DNA from: SKVR01 sp046291875 | GTDB lineage: Bacteria > Bacteroidota > Bacteroidia > Bacteroidales > UBA7960 | NCBI GenBank assembly: GCA_046291875.1 | Contig: JBKBSF010000022.1 | Coordinates: 10,916 to 74,915, forward strand | Direction of reading: 5' to 3' | DNA: 64,000 nucleotides | Shown here: in pieces, positions 8,678 through 18,187 of the stretch | Numbering within the stretch: the stretch's first letter is position 1 | Layout: each line of letters starts with the position of its first letter | Notes under the pieces: model-generated | Database searches by the model: none | Told to the model about the DNA's origin: nothing | The model's input: the letters and a program-made list of their open reading frames with translations, nothing else | Made by a program: the position numbers and the translations under genes

Positions 8678-8702
8678 ATGCGATACAAATTATTCTCGGG
8701 GA

Positions 8703-10289
8703 TTAAACAGCATTCATATTCGTCACCAGATCGGCGGCAGTTTTTTCAAGTATTCCGGAGATTTCGTCGTTGAACTCTCCCGCGCGCAATTTATCAAGGA
8801 TTGGGCGATGCTGGGTATCGAGCTCGTGAAGGAACTTTTCCTCAAACTCGGCAACTCTGGCAATCTCCAGGTTTCTTAGCAAGCCTCGTGTACCTACAAA
8901 AACCATGGCAATCTGCTTTTCAACGGGTACAGGTCTGAATTGTCCTTGTTTGAGAATTTCCACGTTTCTGGCACCTTTCTCCAGTACAGCCTTGGTGGTG
9001 GCATCCAGATCTGAACCAAACTTGGAGAAAGCTTCCAGTTCGCGGTACTGAGCCTGATCAAGCTTAAGTGTACCCGCAATCTTTTTCATGGCTTTGATCT
9101 GAGCATTCCCTCCTACCCTTGATACAGAGATACCTACGTTGATGGCTGGCCTTATACCCGAGTTAAACAAACTGGACTCGAGGAAGATCTGACCATCGGT
9201 AATGGAGATTACGTTGGTTGGGATATATGCCGAAACGTCTCCTGCCTGGGTTTCGATGATGGGCAGAGCGGTCAGCGACCCTCCTCCTTTTACTCTTCCG
9301 TGCAAGGATTCAGGAATATCGTTCATTTTGGCTGCAATTTCATCGGAGTCGATAATTTTGGCAGCTCTCTCCAACAATCGGCTGTGCAGATAGAAAACGT
9401 CGCCAGGGTAGGCTTCCCTGCCGGGGGGCCTGCGCAACAACAGCGATACTTCACGGTAAGAAACGGCTTGTTTGGAAAGGTCGTCGAAGATCACCAGGGC
9501 ATGGCGTCCGGTATCGCGAAAGAACTCTCCCAAAGCGGCACCCGCAAAGGGTGCGTAGAACTGCATGGCGGCAGGTTCACTGGCATTGGCAGAAACGATG
9601 GTGGTGTAATCCATTGCCCCGTGCTTTTCGAGAATGGCCATAATATTGGCCACTGTTGAGCCTTTTTGCCCTACTGCAACATAGATACAATAAACGGGTT
9701 CACCCTTTTCGAAAAACTCTTTCTGGTTGATAATGGTGTCCAATGCTATGGCACTTTTTCCGGTTTGACGGTCGCCAATGATCAGCTCACGCTGTCCACG
9801 TCCGATGGGGATCATGGAGTCGATGGCTTTGATACCGGTTTGCAATGGTTGCCTTACGGGTTGCCTGAAGATAACACCTGGAGCTTTGCGTTCCAGGGGC
9901 ATTTCGAGCAGTTCTCCTTTTACCGGACCTTTCCCGTCGATTGGGTGCCCCAATGTATTGATTACCCTTCCCAGCAGCCCTTCACCCACTTTTATGGAAG
10001 CAATTTTGCGGGTTCGCTTCACCAGGTGCCCTTCCTTCACGTTTCTGGCTTCTCCCAGCAAAACCACACCCACATTATCTTCTTCAAGGTTCAGAACAAC
10101 TCCTTGCAGGTCGGTATCTTCAAAATCAACCAGCTCGCCACTTTTGGCATGCGAAAGCCCATAGATACGGGCTATACCATCGCCGATCTGAAGAACTGTA
10201 CCGGTTTCTTCCAATTGGGTTTCGCCATGAAACCCCGACATCTCCTTACGTAAAATTGCAGATATCTCTGCAGGTTTTATTTCTGCCAT
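8703..10289 (-). CDS. atpA: F1Fo ATP synthase subunit alpha
   Basis: Non-catalytic nucleotide-binding subunit of F1, 528 residues. Walker A is GDRQTGKSAIALD, Walker B region HALVIFDDLSKQA, and the alpha signature PAINVGISVSRVGGNAQ is intact. The N-terminal helix that contacts delta is present (IKPAEISAILRKEMSGF). Gap to atpH is 47 nt. Confidence 0.97.
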   Translation of the reverse strand: MAEIKPAEISAILRKEMSGFHGETQLEETGTVLQIGDGIARIYGLSHAKSGELVDFEDTDLQGVVLNLEEDNVGVVLLGEARNVKEGHLVKRTRKIASIKVGEGLLGRVINTLGHPIDGKGPVKGELLEMPLERKAPGVIFRQPVRQPLQTGIKAIDSMIPIGRGQRELIIGDRQTGKSAIALDTIINQKEFFEKGEPVYCIYVAVGQKGSTVANIMAILEKHGAMDYTTIVSANASEPAAMQFYAPFAGAALGEFFRDTGRHALVIFDDLSKQAVSYREVSLLLRRPPGREAYPGDVFYLHSRLLERAAKIIDSDEIAAKMNDIPESLHGRVKGGGSLTALPIIETQAGDVSAYIPTNVISITDGQIFLESSLFNSGIRPAINVGISVSRVGGNAQIKAMKKIAGTLKLDQAQYRELEAFSKFGSDLDATTKAVLEKGARNVEILKQGQFRPVPVEKQIAMVFVGTRGLLRNLEIARVAEFEEKFLHELDTQHRPILDKLRAGEFNDEISGILEKTAADLVTNMNAV

Positions 10290-10336
10290 AATTGCATTTT
10301 TAACAACATTTCCAATTCAACGGTGATTACCGGTTG

Positions 10337-10879
10337 TTATGATTCCATGAGGTGTTTTTTGATTTTAGCCAGTTTTGTTTTTATGCTGGCATCGTATTGC
10401 AGATCACCTACCCTCAGCACAAATCCACCAATGATCCGGGGATCTTCTATTACATGAAACTCTATGTTTTTCTTGGGAGTAAGTTTTAAAGCAATCGCAT
10501 GAGCTTGTTGATAAATGGCCTCCTCAACAGGGCCAGCGGCAACAAGGGTAACCTTTTCAATATCGAGGCTTTCGCGATGAATTTTCAGGTATTCGTAAGC
10601 AATCCCCTCTATCAGGGCTGCTCTCTTTTTGCGGGTAATAATAGTAAGATAATGCATGCTTACCGGATGTAGCTTCTGCTCAAATATGGCAGTGATAATA
10701 TTTAGCTTTCGGCTGATCCTGACAATGGGACTTTTGAGAACAGTTTTCAGATCTTTACTCTGCATAAATGCCTCATATACCAGTTTCATGTCCTGGAAAG
10801 CGCGCTCCGAAAAGTCATTTTCGGCTGCTAACCCCAGAAAAGCCTTGGCATACCGGTTTGCTACACGCAAATTCTTCAT
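10337..10879 (-). CDS. atpH: F1Fo ATP synthase subunit delta
   Basis: Peripheral-stalk protein of 180 residues joining F1 alpha to subunit b. N-terminal helical domain begins NLRVANRYAKAFLGLA, a typical delta start. The C-terminal signature region DPRIIGGFVLRVGDLQYDASIKTKL matches the family. Placed between atpF and atpA as usual. Confidence 0.94.
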   Translation of the reverse strand: MKNLRVANRYAKAFLGLAAENDFSERAFQDMKLVYEAFMQSKDLKTVLKSPIVRISRKLNIITAIFEQKLHPVSMHYLTIITRKKRAALIEGIAYEYLKIHRESLDIEKVTLVAAGPVEEAIYQQAHAIALKLTPKKNIEFHVIEDPRIIGGFVLRVGDLQYDASIKTKLAKIKKHLMES

Positions 10880-10908
10880 ACAACTACTCTTTCTTTTTGC
10901 ACAGCAGA

Positions 10909-11403
10909 TCAGTTGAGCTGAATTTCTTCCAGCAATTTCTGAACATACTGATTTTTCCTGTTTTCATCTTCAAACTCTTCCTTAAGAAGCTTTTGGGCCA
11001 TCTCCACAGTGAGGGCAACAATCTGCTCCCTGATCTCACGTTCAACGGCTCTTCGCTCTGCCTGGATATTATTGCGGGCAGCTTCCACAATACGTGAAGC
11101 GTCTTCCCGAGCTTGCTGCTGGGCTTTGCGGATAAGCTGCTCACCATCTTGTTTGGCCTGCAGGATTACCTCATCGGCTTTTTCTTTGGCCTGTGCCAGC
11201 AATTTGGCCTTGGTGGTATCCAGTTCTGCCAGCTCACGTTGTATACGCTTGCTCTCCCGCAGTGAAGATGCGATATAATTTTCGCGCTCCTTGATGGTTT
11301 GCAGAATGGGTTTCCAGGCAAATTTCCGTAAAATCAGCAGCACCAATCCGAAGGACAAGGTCATCCAGAATATGAGACCAATTCCGGGGGTTACCAGTTC
11401 CAT
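10909..11403 (-). CDS. atpF: F1Fo ATP synthase subunit b
   Basis: Membrane-anchored peripheral stalk: one N-terminal transmembrane helix (ELVTPGIGLIFWMTLSFGLV), followed by a long charged coiled coil rich in Ala, Glu, Lys and Arg. The frame is open to 11430, but MELVTPGIG at residue 10 of that frame is the usual start for this subunit, so I use 11403 (164 residues). Gap of 29 nt to atpH. Confidence 0.92.
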   Translation of the reverse strand: MELVTPGIGLIFWMTLSFGLVLLILRKFAWKPILQTIKERENYIASSLRESKRIQRELAELDTTKAKLLAQAKEKADEVILQAKQDGEQLIRKAQQQAREDASRIVEAARNNIQAERRAVEREIREQIVALTVEMAQKLLKEEFEDENRKNQYVQKLLEEIQLN

Positions 11404-11512
11404 AGTAATAGGTTTGGATAAATAAATCAAAAAACCACATGGGCAGAGCAGTTTTCAATGAAGCCGATCTAACCCTTTACCCCTTCAGAGGTAATACAAT
11501 AGCGCCGTTTAC

Positions 11513-11773
11513 TTAAACAAAAAGTACCAGCAGACAAACTACGATTGCAAAGAAGGTAGCACCTTCAATAAGAGCTGAAGCAACAATCATTGAAGACCTC
11601 AGGTCGTTGGCAGCTTCGGGTTGCCTTGCGATAGCCTCCAGGGCGGCACGTCCGATTTTTCCAATTCCCCAGGCGGCTCCAAAAACTGCAGCTGCGGCTG
11701 CAAATGCAGCACCCATTTTGATCCATTGCATTGCAACTTCTACATTCGCTTCCAATAATAATGATAACAACAT
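11513..11773 (-). CDS. atpE: F1Fo ATP synthase subunit c (proton-type ring)
   Basis: An 86-residue hairpin of two transmembrane helices with the polar loop ARQPE, and the ion-binding glutamate in helix 2 (ALIEGATFF). The sodium signature seen in Ilyobacter-type rings (Q in helix 1, E-S-T in helix 2) is absent: helix 1 has GIGKIG and helix 2 has E-G-A. A proton ring is therefore the better reading. The gene is slightly N-terminally extended (MLLSLLLEANVEVAMQ), as in other Bacteroidota. Confidence 0.95.
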   Translation of the reverse strand: MLLSLLLEANVEVAMQWIKMGAAFAAAAAVFGAAWGIGKIGRAALEAIARQPEAANDLRSSMIVASALIEGATFFAIVVCLLVLFV

Positions 11774-11829
11774 ACTTCTTCGTTTTAAGTTAAACCTGAA
11801 TTGATTTCCTGTTAGTAAAAATAATTGTA

Positions 11830-12954
11830 TCAGTGATGCTCTTCGGGCACAGCCATGCCAAAGAATATTGCACTAAAGAAGGTAAATACATATGCCTGAA
11901 TAAACGCCACCAGCAGCTCAAGAAAATTCATAAAGATCACAAATATCACTGATAGCGGAGATATGGCTAAACCCATGGCGGTTCCCGCAGAGCCCAGTAC
12001 GAATATCAAACTCACGAAACCCAGAATGATCATGTGGCCTGCTGTAATGTTGGCAAAAAGCCTCAGGGTAAGTACAATGGGCTTAACAAACACCCCAACC
12101 AGCTCGATTATGGGCATCAATGGGATGGGTAGTTTAAGCCAGAAGGGTACTCCTGGGGTATTGAAAATATGCTTCCAGTATTCACGGTTTGCAAACAAAT
12201 GCAACGTCATAAAAGTAAACAGCGATAAGGTAAGCGTCACGCTGATACTTCCGGTTACATTGGCTCCTCCCGGAAAGAAAGGAACCAACCCCAAAAGATT
12301 ATTGAAAAAGATAAACGAGAATAAAGTGAGCAGGTAAGGCAAAAAGCGATCTACCTGGTCTTTGGGAATAGCCGATCCGGCAATATCATCGCGCACAAAC
12401 AGAATAAGGGGTTCCAGAAAAGCTCCCAACCCTCTGGGTGCACGCCTTGGGCCACAATGCTGATATCCTCTGGCTACAGAGATCAGCAGAATGCACAATA
12501 ATACAGAACTGATGAAAATGGAGAAAACATTCTTGGTAATGGACAAATCAAGGATAAACGAGGCTTCGGGGTCGGGTGTTTTCCCATCTTCCAGAACCCT
12601 GATGATCTTCCCTTTCTTCGGACCCTCACTGGCTATTCGAAAGCCTTTGTAGCTATCCTTACCATGATGAAATTTGCTGGAGAGAAAAAAGTGCCATTGA
12701 CCCTCATAAACCAGTATTACCGGCAATGGTATACTGATGTGCAAATCGCCATAATCGGCAATATGCCAATCATAAGCATCCAGGATGTGATCAATGATTA
12801 CCTTTCCGGCATCAAATCCCTTTTTGTCTTCGTCGGATGCTGCACTTACCTGCACTGTACTAATCATGCACAGCGCAAACAACAACATCTTAAAAAAACG
12901 CCCCAAGTATCCCGGTTTATCTTTTGGCATTTGGCCTGTCCCTTTGTCTCCCAT
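11830..12954 (-). CDS. atpB: F1Fo ATP synthase subunit a with exported N-terminal extension
   Basis: The stator channel protein of Fo. The C-terminal two thirds are classical: the essential arginine lies in LTLRLFANITAGH and the last helix pair is LELLVAFIQAYVFTFFSAIFF. Unusually long at 374 residues: the first about 150 residues contain a signal-peptide-like segment (MLLFALCMISTVQVSA) and a soluble, periplasm-facing domain rich in charged and aromatic residues. This extension is characteristic of Bacteroidota AtpB. The start may instead be an internal Met at residue 9 or 23. First gene of the BEFHAG operon. Confidence 0.95.
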   Translation of the reverse strand: MGDKGTGQMPKDKPGYLGRFFKMLLFALCMISTVQVSAASDEDKKGFDAGKVIIDHILDAYDWHIADYGDLHISIPLPVILVYEGQWHFFLSSKFHHGKDSYKGFRIASEGPKKGKIIRVLEDGKTPDPEASFILDLSITKNVFSIFISSVLLCILLISVARGYQHCGPRRAPRGLGAFLEPLILFVRDDIAGSAIPKDQVDRFLPYLLTLFSFIFFNNLLGLVPFFPGGANVTGSISVTLTLSLFTFMTLHLFANREYWKHIFNTPGVPFWLKLPIPLMPIIELVGVFVKPIVLTLRLFANITAGHMIILGFVSLIFVLGSAGTAMGLAISPLSVIFVIFMNFLELLVAFIQAYVFTFFSAIFFGMAVPEEHH

Positions 12955-13147
12955 GCGATGAAAAAATTTTCTGCTTTAAATGGCAGTGCAATTTATAAAT
13001 TATTTCATTTGCAAAAGTCCGCGAAATAATGCAATGTGCAATTTTTGGATAAAATCAGGGTTTCTTTGAGTTGAGTTGTTTTCAAACCATTGATTAACAT
13101 GCCCTTGGAGCAGCATTGGGAATTACCCCATCAAAAAATTACGTGTT

Positions 13148-13525
13148 TTACTTAGATGCTTCCCATAGTGCCAGCCTCACTTCTGCAAAAGTAAACACCA
13201 GGTATACAATTAAAAAGCTTATGAAAAACGCCGGTGCATCATGTTTATTGAGGATTCCGTAGAGGATCAGAACAATAAGATAGACCCCCAGCTTAAGTCC
13301 TGAAGCTGCCAGGGAAACAGCTACAGATTTGCGTGGGTCCTGCTTTATTCTGCCTGCATTCATATATCGGCTCACAAGGGCCATGATGAAGAAAAAAGGA
13401 ACAATCCATAAAAGAAAATCGCTTACCAGGGCTTGGGGCAATAGTAAATAGGCCAGTACAGACAAAGTAAACAAGGTAAGTGCAACCAAGGTAACGGTTA
13501 CATAGTGTACGCGGTTTGTATTCAT
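13148..13525 (-). CDS. AtpI-like integral membrane protein
   Basis: About 126 residues with four predicted transmembrane helices (VTLVALTLFTLSVLAYLLL; FLLWIVPFFFIMALV; the Gly/Ala/Val region around LGVYLIVLILYGIL; AFFISFLIVYLVFTFAEV). Its location immediately before atpB, in the place where atpI/atpZ genes lie, suggests an ATP-synthase assembly role, perhaps c-ring assembly. That is positional inference; sequence similarity to AtpI is weak by eye. I place the start at MNTNRV (13525) rather than 13558. An upstream terminator separates it from bactofilin, so it likely begins the atp transcript. Confidence 0.65.
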   Translation of the reverse strand: MNTNRVHYVTVTLVALTLFTLSVLAYLLLPQALVSDFLLWIVPFFFIMALVSRYMNAGRIKQDPRKSVAVSLAASGLKLGVYLIVLILYGILNKHDAPAFFISFLIVYLVFTFAEVRLALWEASK

Positions 13526-13655
13526 TGTTGAAAGAAGTAAAATTCTTAAACCATCCAATCTGGATTAAAACAACTGGTAAACAATCAAACTATGATAGTT
13601 CTCACGGAAAAAAGCCAGTACAGATCCCAGGGATGCCTATCAGGCAGGTAGAATT

Positions 13656-13691
13656 AAAAAACCGGAATAGAAGCCTGGCCCATATTCCGGT
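13656..13691 (-). terminator. Intrinsic terminator of the bactofilin gene
   Basis: Perfect 9-bp stem ACCGGAATA (13661-13669) / TATTCCGGT (13683-13691). The minus strand continues with five T. Located 21 nt past the bactofilin stop. Confidence 0.85.
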
Positions 13692-13712
13692 CATTTGATT
13701 GCAGGAGCTGGT

Positions 13713-14138
13713 TTACTTGGCTCCGGGAATATCTTTTCCTACCGATTTGATCTCATTCTCAGAACCTTTATCCATGGTACAGGTTCCTGTAAATCTTGCA
13801 CCGGGTTCAATGGCAAGTTTGTTGGTTACAATCTCTCCACGCAGACGCGAGGAAGCCTTCAGGCTGAGAAGTTCTGCCACTTCTACCTTGGCTTTGATAT
13901 TTCCGGAAAAATCTGCATTCTGACAGTAAATCTCCCCTTCTATAACGCCGGAGTTGCCCACAATAATCTTTCCTTTGGAGTGCACCTGCCCTATAAGGGT
14001 TCCGTCAATACGAATATCTCCATTACTTTTTACTTCTCCTTTAATTGTTGTGCCTGATCCAATCAGGTTAATGGAGGTGTGTTCGGGTTCGTTTGCTTTT
14101 GCCATCGTTTTATCAGTCTTATTTTTATTACCAAACAT
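13713..14138 (-). CDS. Bactofilin (polymer-forming cytoskeletal protein)
   Basis: A right-handed beta-helix bactofilin: short repeats of the form GxxxxGxIxxxGxIxVxG (for example IKGEVKSNGDIRIDGTLIGQ and later IVGNSGVIEGEI) fill residues 30-125. Bactofilins form nucleotide-free filaments at the membrane that position cell-wall enzymes. About 141 residues from MFGNKN at 14138; the longer frame to 14189 has an unlikely N-terminus. In many Bacteroidota a bactofilin gene lies near an M23 peptidase and the atp operon, as here with the M23 gene 3 kb away. Confidence 0.85.
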   Translation of the reverse strand: MFGNKNKTDKTMAKANEPEHTSINLIGSGTTIKGEVKSNGDIRIDGTLIGQVHSKGKIIVGNSGVIEGEIYCQNADFSGNIKAKVEVAELLSLKASSRLRGEIVTNKLAIEPGARFTGTCTMDKGSENEIKSVGKDIPGAK

Positions 14139-14339
14139 TTTAATTGATTTTCTTGAATGATTTACATGCGAAAGATTATCTGGGTGCATTGCTCATTAGG
14201 GCATAGATTTAGTTCTTTATTCCGGCCATTAACGCTACCCATACAACTTTTTCAAACTGTACTTATTGGTTTGATCAGCCTGAAACTGCATTTCGTATTT
14301 TAACAAAAGTAAAATAAAAATGCTGAAAGGGGAAATTAT

Positions 14340-16994
14340 TTAGTTGCCAAAATTGTAAACGGCTTCAAAAAATTCCTCATACTCTTTCAGCTTTCTCTCC
14401 TGGTAAAACACAGGATAATTGTCGACCGAAATGATTAAACCATTGTAATGATCTGTGTTGTGTCCTTTTTGTATCATTGCAGCCTTCAGAGCCTGGCTGT
14501 AGTCATAAGCCTTTTGCGCATCTGCAAAATTGGTAATGGTAATCAACTGCCTGCCTTCATCAAAAAACAGGGTGCTGATATTCAGATTGTTTTCAGCAAA
14601 GTTTTCGCGATTGAAGGCATTGATATCGCTTCTTAGCTGGCGTATCTGCAAACGGCGTGTGTTAACTACCAGCACATGAAAATGCACTGCCTCGGGCTTG
14701 TAGGTAAAGATGGAAGACTCCACAGCGGTTGCCTGTCCATCACCCCGCTGCCTTCGTCCATCACGACTTTCAGTTTCAGCCTGAGCCGTTTCGGGCAAAG
14801 AGGTTCCCAGGAATGCCAGAAGGTTTTGTGCGGGTTCATGCACCCTGGTGCCCTGAAAGTTTTCAGTAACATAAGTCAGTTCGTGGATGAACTTCCCGGT
14901 ATCGGAAGTTTTACCTACCACCAATGCCTTGAGAAAGAAGAACTGGGCCTGCTGTTCAAGGTTCTTTTCCATTGTTTCGGATTGACTTACCAGGTCAAGG
15001 GCATAAGAATAGTTTCCAGCCAGGAACGCATCGTAGGCTTGTGCATAAAGTTCTTTTACACGGTTCTGGCGTTGCCTTACATTTTCGGCATAATTGGGGT
15101 CTGAGAGTATCCTGGCAAAATCAGTATCAGGAAACTCTCTGATGATCATGTCTTTATATGCTTGTGCCCGATTTGTATTGCCCTGGTTTTCGTAAAGATT
15201 GTAAAGAAAATACAAGCTGAAAAGTCTGTTGTCGCTTTGCGGAAAACGATTGATTACAGTCTCAAAGCTACTGATTGCATTGGGGATATCTCTGAAACGG
15301 TCCTTAAAGATCATACCTTTAGTATAGTAGGCCTGCGACATCCTGCTGTTGGAAAGTTGCATTTTTTCCGGGGTAGTGGGAATGTTCTCCAATAAGGCAG
15401 CCCTGTTTACTCGTCCTCCCTGCAATTGATCCGGATCATCCTCACCCATACCGGGTGTTTCGCCGAAAGCTAAAATTTGTTTGTTGCTGATGCGCCATAG
15501 ATCTGCCAGTTCCCGCTCACCCCATTTGGCAAAAAACTCATTCCTGCCAAAACTCATGGCCGAAGGGTTATAAAAATACCAGCCACCATCGCCCATACCC
15601 TGTGCCATACCCCTTTGTCCATGTCGAGCCATTTCCTGCCGCATTCGGGCTCTTTCCTGTTCCAATTCGCGCTCCTGTCGCTCCTTTTCCTGCAAATCAG
15701 CAATGATCTGGTCCAGGATGGCATTACGCTCATTTACACTTAATGCTGCCAGACGCTGCAGAGAGTCCTCTCTTTGAGTGATCCTCATCTGCGCTGCCAG
15801 CTCCCTGAGCAATACATTCTTTTTACCTGCCGCTTCGTATTCAGGGTATTCGCGCGATAAATACACCATGGTACTGTCGTAGAGCCTCGCAGAGGTTCTA
15901 TAGTCCTTTCTGTCGAGGTGTATCTCACCCATCCGCAAAAAGGTTATACCTTTCTGAGAGCGGTTTCCCCTGAAGTGATCAAGCGAGAGTTGATAATACT
16001 CCAGAGCCTGGTCAACCTTGTTTTGTCTCATGGAGAACTGGCCAAGGGCAAAATAGATCTGATCGCGGAATTCGCGGTTTTTATTATCGCGCAACATTCC
16101 TTCCAACTCCGATTGGATAAAACGTGCATCCCCACTTCGGGTATCAAATGCCATGGCCATATTGATACGGGCCTGAAAAGCCATCTGAAAATCGGGATTG
16201 AGCTTCAAAACGCGTGCATAGGCTTGCTGGGCCTGCGCAAAATTTTCGGCCTTATGGTAGGCCTGTGCCTGAATAAAAGCCATACGGGTGCGCATGCGTC
16301 TGTTGGGAGCCAGCTGTGAGGCTCTCTCCAGGTAGGGAGCAGCCTGGGCATACTGGTTTTGCTTCAGATGAAAATCAGCATACACCATATTATAAAGCAT
16401 TAGGGCCTCCCGGTCCAGCAATCCCTGCTCTTTATCGGCTGTGGCCCGAAGCAGTGCCTGTTGAGCATTGTCGAATTGCCCGGCCTGGATGTAAGATTTG
16501 GCAACCCAGATTTTGGATTTGTACTGCAAAGGGGAGTCAAATTGCCTGATGATGTATTCAAAGGTGAGAATAGCCAGGTTGACATCTCTCTTGAAGTAGT
16601 GACTGCGGGCTATAAGGTAGTAACTGTCATCGATCCAGCGGTTGTACTCAACCCCTCGTATATTCATGGAATGCCTTCGGATGGCTGTACTGGCTTTTTG
16701 ATAGGCAATCTCCATGTTGCCACTGATGGTGCGCATTTGCTGCTCACTGCCATATTTAAACACGCTCAGCACATCCTCATAATTATCTTCGTGCAGTTGG
16801 GCAAGTCGCCGAAGACCCTCCCGGTAGCTTTCCCGTGCATTGAAATAGCCATTGTACTTAGTGGTAATGCTATGATAATTGCGGTTGACAAAGGTGTTTT
16901 TCTGGGTAGAACACCCCAAAACAAAAAACAGCATTAAAACTCCACAAATGACAAGGATGGGATGAAAGTAGGCCCGGATGTTTGACTTTTTCAA
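14340..16994 (-). CDS. sprE: TPR lipoprotein, SprE/PorW-like (type IX secretion, gliding)
   Basis: 884 residues. The signal peptide ends in a lipobox, VLGC, with C28 as lipidation site. The stretch directly after it (TQKNTFVNRNYHSITTKYNG) is the hallmark of SprE/PorW, an outer-membrane-associated lipoprotein that couples the PorLM motor to the outer-membrane parts of type IX secretion. TPR-like helical repeats cover roughly residues 60-420; a charged coiled segment around 440 (KERQERELEQERARMRQ) and further repeats follow; the last 170 residues form a separate C-terminal region. Divergent from the M23 peptidase gene, with a recognisable promoter. No other type IX gene is in the window. Confidence 0.85.
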   Translation of the reverse strand: MKKSNIRAYFHPILVICGVLMLFFVLGCSTQKNTFVNRNYHSITTKYNGYFNARESYREGLRRLAQLHEDNYEDVLSVFKYGSEQQMRTISGNMEIAYQKASTAIRRHSMNIRGVEYNRWIDDSYYLIARSHYFKRDVNLAILTFEYIIRQFDSPLQYKSKIWVAKSYIQAGQFDNAQQALLRATADKEQGLLDREALMLYNMVYADFHLKQNQYAQAAPYLERASQLAPNRRMRTRMAFIQAQAYHKAENFAQAQQAYARVLKLNPDFQMAFQARINMAMAFDTRSGDARFIQSELEGMLRDNKNREFRDQIYFALGQFSMRQNKVDQALEYYQLSLDHFRGNRSQKGITFLRMGEIHLDRKDYRTSARLYDSTMVYLSREYPEYEAAGKKNVLLRELAAQMRITQREDSLQRLAALSVNERNAILDQIIADLQEKERQERELEQERARMRQEMARHGQRGMAQGMGDGGWYFYNPSAMSFGRNEFFAKWGERELADLWRISNKQILAFGETPGMGEDDPDQLQGGRVNRAALLENIPTTPEKMQLSNSRMSQAYYTKGMIFKDRFRDIPNAISSFETVINRFPQSDNRLFSLYFLYNLYENQGNTNRAQAYKDMIIREFPDTDFARILSDPNYAENVRQRQNRVKELYAQAYDAFLAGNYSYALDLVSQSETMEKNLEQQAQFFFLKALVVGKTSDTGKFIHELTYVTENFQGTRVHEPAQNLLAFLGTSLPETAQAETESRDGRRQRGDGQATAVESSIFTYKPEAVHFHVLVVNTRRLQIRQLRSDINAFNRENFAENNLNISTLFFDEGRQLITITNFADAQKAYDYSQALKAAMIQKGHNTDHYNGLIISVDNYPVFYQERKLKEYEEFFEAVYNFGN

Positions 16995-17038
16995 GGGAAC
17001 AGATTTTTACTATAACTGCAACAATAACTATTATTTTG

Positions 17039-17070
17039 CAAATTTATTTTAATTTGCCCTGCGATTCAAC
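17039..17070 (-). promoter_or_regulatory. Promoter of the sprE-like gene
   Basis: Minus strand GTTG (17067-17070), 20 nt, TAAATTTG (17039-17046). One mismatch in the -33 box; the -7 box is a full match. It lies 44 nt before the ATG. Confidence 0.55.
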
Positions 17071-17256
17071 AATTTTTTGAAATCACCCGCTCCGTGAGCC
17101 TTTTAGACTGTTTTGACAAAAAAAATTAAATCCTGCTCCCCCTGTTGTGTTCTGCTTCATATAATACCTGAAAAAACCATTAATTTTCCGATATTTGCAT
17201 TTCTTTTGGCGTAATGCCAACATTGAACCGCAAAACAAAACCTGCAGAATCTGTAA

Positions 17257-18138
17257 ATGATGCCCGACAATCCCAGAAAAGAAAAGAACTTTTTCAACAA
17301 ACTCCACGACAAGTACAGATTGGTTCTGATGAATGATGATACTTTTGAAGAAAAGCTATCATTCAGGCTGACCCGATTCAATGTTTTTATATTTTTCGGT
17401 ACCCTGGTAATTTTTTTGGTGGTGGCTACCAGCTACATTATTGCTTTTACCCCTCTGCGCGAATACATCCCGGGTTATGCTGATTTCAATACCCGTAAAA
17501 TTTTGAGAGAGCTGAATCTGAAAGCCGACTCACTGCAGGCCGAACTGCGCAGCAAGGATCTTTACCTGCTCAACATACGCAACATTGTTGAGGGTCGTGA
17601 TATTGTGGAACAAATGCCCGACTCCCTGCTCAATCAGAGTTTTAGCGAAATAGCTGAGCTAAGTCGATCGCGCGAAGACTCTATCTTAAGGGCTCAATTT
17701 GAAAATGAAGAACGCTTTGTTGCATTTATGCCTGACGGGGGCGACTTTTCTTTCCCGGTATCTATGACACAGTTTTTCTTCTTCCCCCCTCTACAAGGCC
17801 TTATAACCAATCACTTTAACCCGGCACAGCGGCATTTTGGCATTGATATCGTAGCCGATCAGGGTGCTCCCATCAAAGCCACCCTCGACGGAACGGTTAT
17901 CTTCTCTACATGGACCCTGGCAACCGGATATACCATGGGAATACAACATGCCAACAATCTTGTGTCAGTTTATAAACATAACAGCAACCTCCTTAAAGAG
18001 GAAGGGAGCCTTGTGAGGGCGGGTGAAGTAATTGCCATTATCGGAGAGACAGGCACCCTTTCTACCGGAACCCATCTCCATTTTGAACTATGGTACAACG
18101 GCAACCCCGTGAACCCCATTGATTACATTGTGTTCTGA
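17257..18138 (+). CDS. Membrane-anchored M23 family metallopeptidase
   Basis: About 293 residues. A short cytoplasmic N-terminus precedes one transmembrane helix (FNVFIFFGTLVIFLVVATSY, about residues 47-66), then a coiled segment and a C-terminal LytM/M23 domain. Zinc ligands are visible: H and D in RHFGIDI and the HxH of THLHFEL, with the canonical GYTMGIQH strand. Such enzymes cut peptide cross-links of peptidoglycan in the periplasm or activate amidases. Start at 17257 or the adjacent second ATG. First gene of an M23-dxr-rseP run (49 and 24 nt gaps). Confidence 0.88.
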   Translation: MMPDNPRKEKNFFNKLHDKYRLVLMNDDTFEEKLSFRLTRFNVFIFFGTLVIFLVVATSYIIAFTPLREYIPGYADFNTRKILRELNLKADSLQAELRSKDLYLLNIRNIVEGRDIVEQMPDSLLNQSFSEIAELSRSREDSILRAQFENEERFVAFMPDGGDFSFPVSMTQFFFFPPLQGLITNHFNPAQRHFGIDIVADQGAPIKATLDGTVIFSTWTLATGYTMGIQHANNLVSVYKHNSNLLKEEGSLVRAGEVIAIIGETGTLSTGTHLHFELWYNGNPVNPIDYIVF

Positions 18139-18187
18139 TATTTTTTGAACCTCCTTCCCTACTGGAAAAAAAGATACCGCTCCTGCT

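Noticed and set aside
11513..11773. Sodium-driven ATP synthase c ring
   Set aside because: The Q...E-S-T sodium ligand pattern is not present; residues are K in helix 1 and E-G-A in helix 2.
13526..13712. atpZ gene between bactofilin and the AtpI-like gene
   Set aside because: Under 190 nt, containing a terminator; no coding frame of adequate size.
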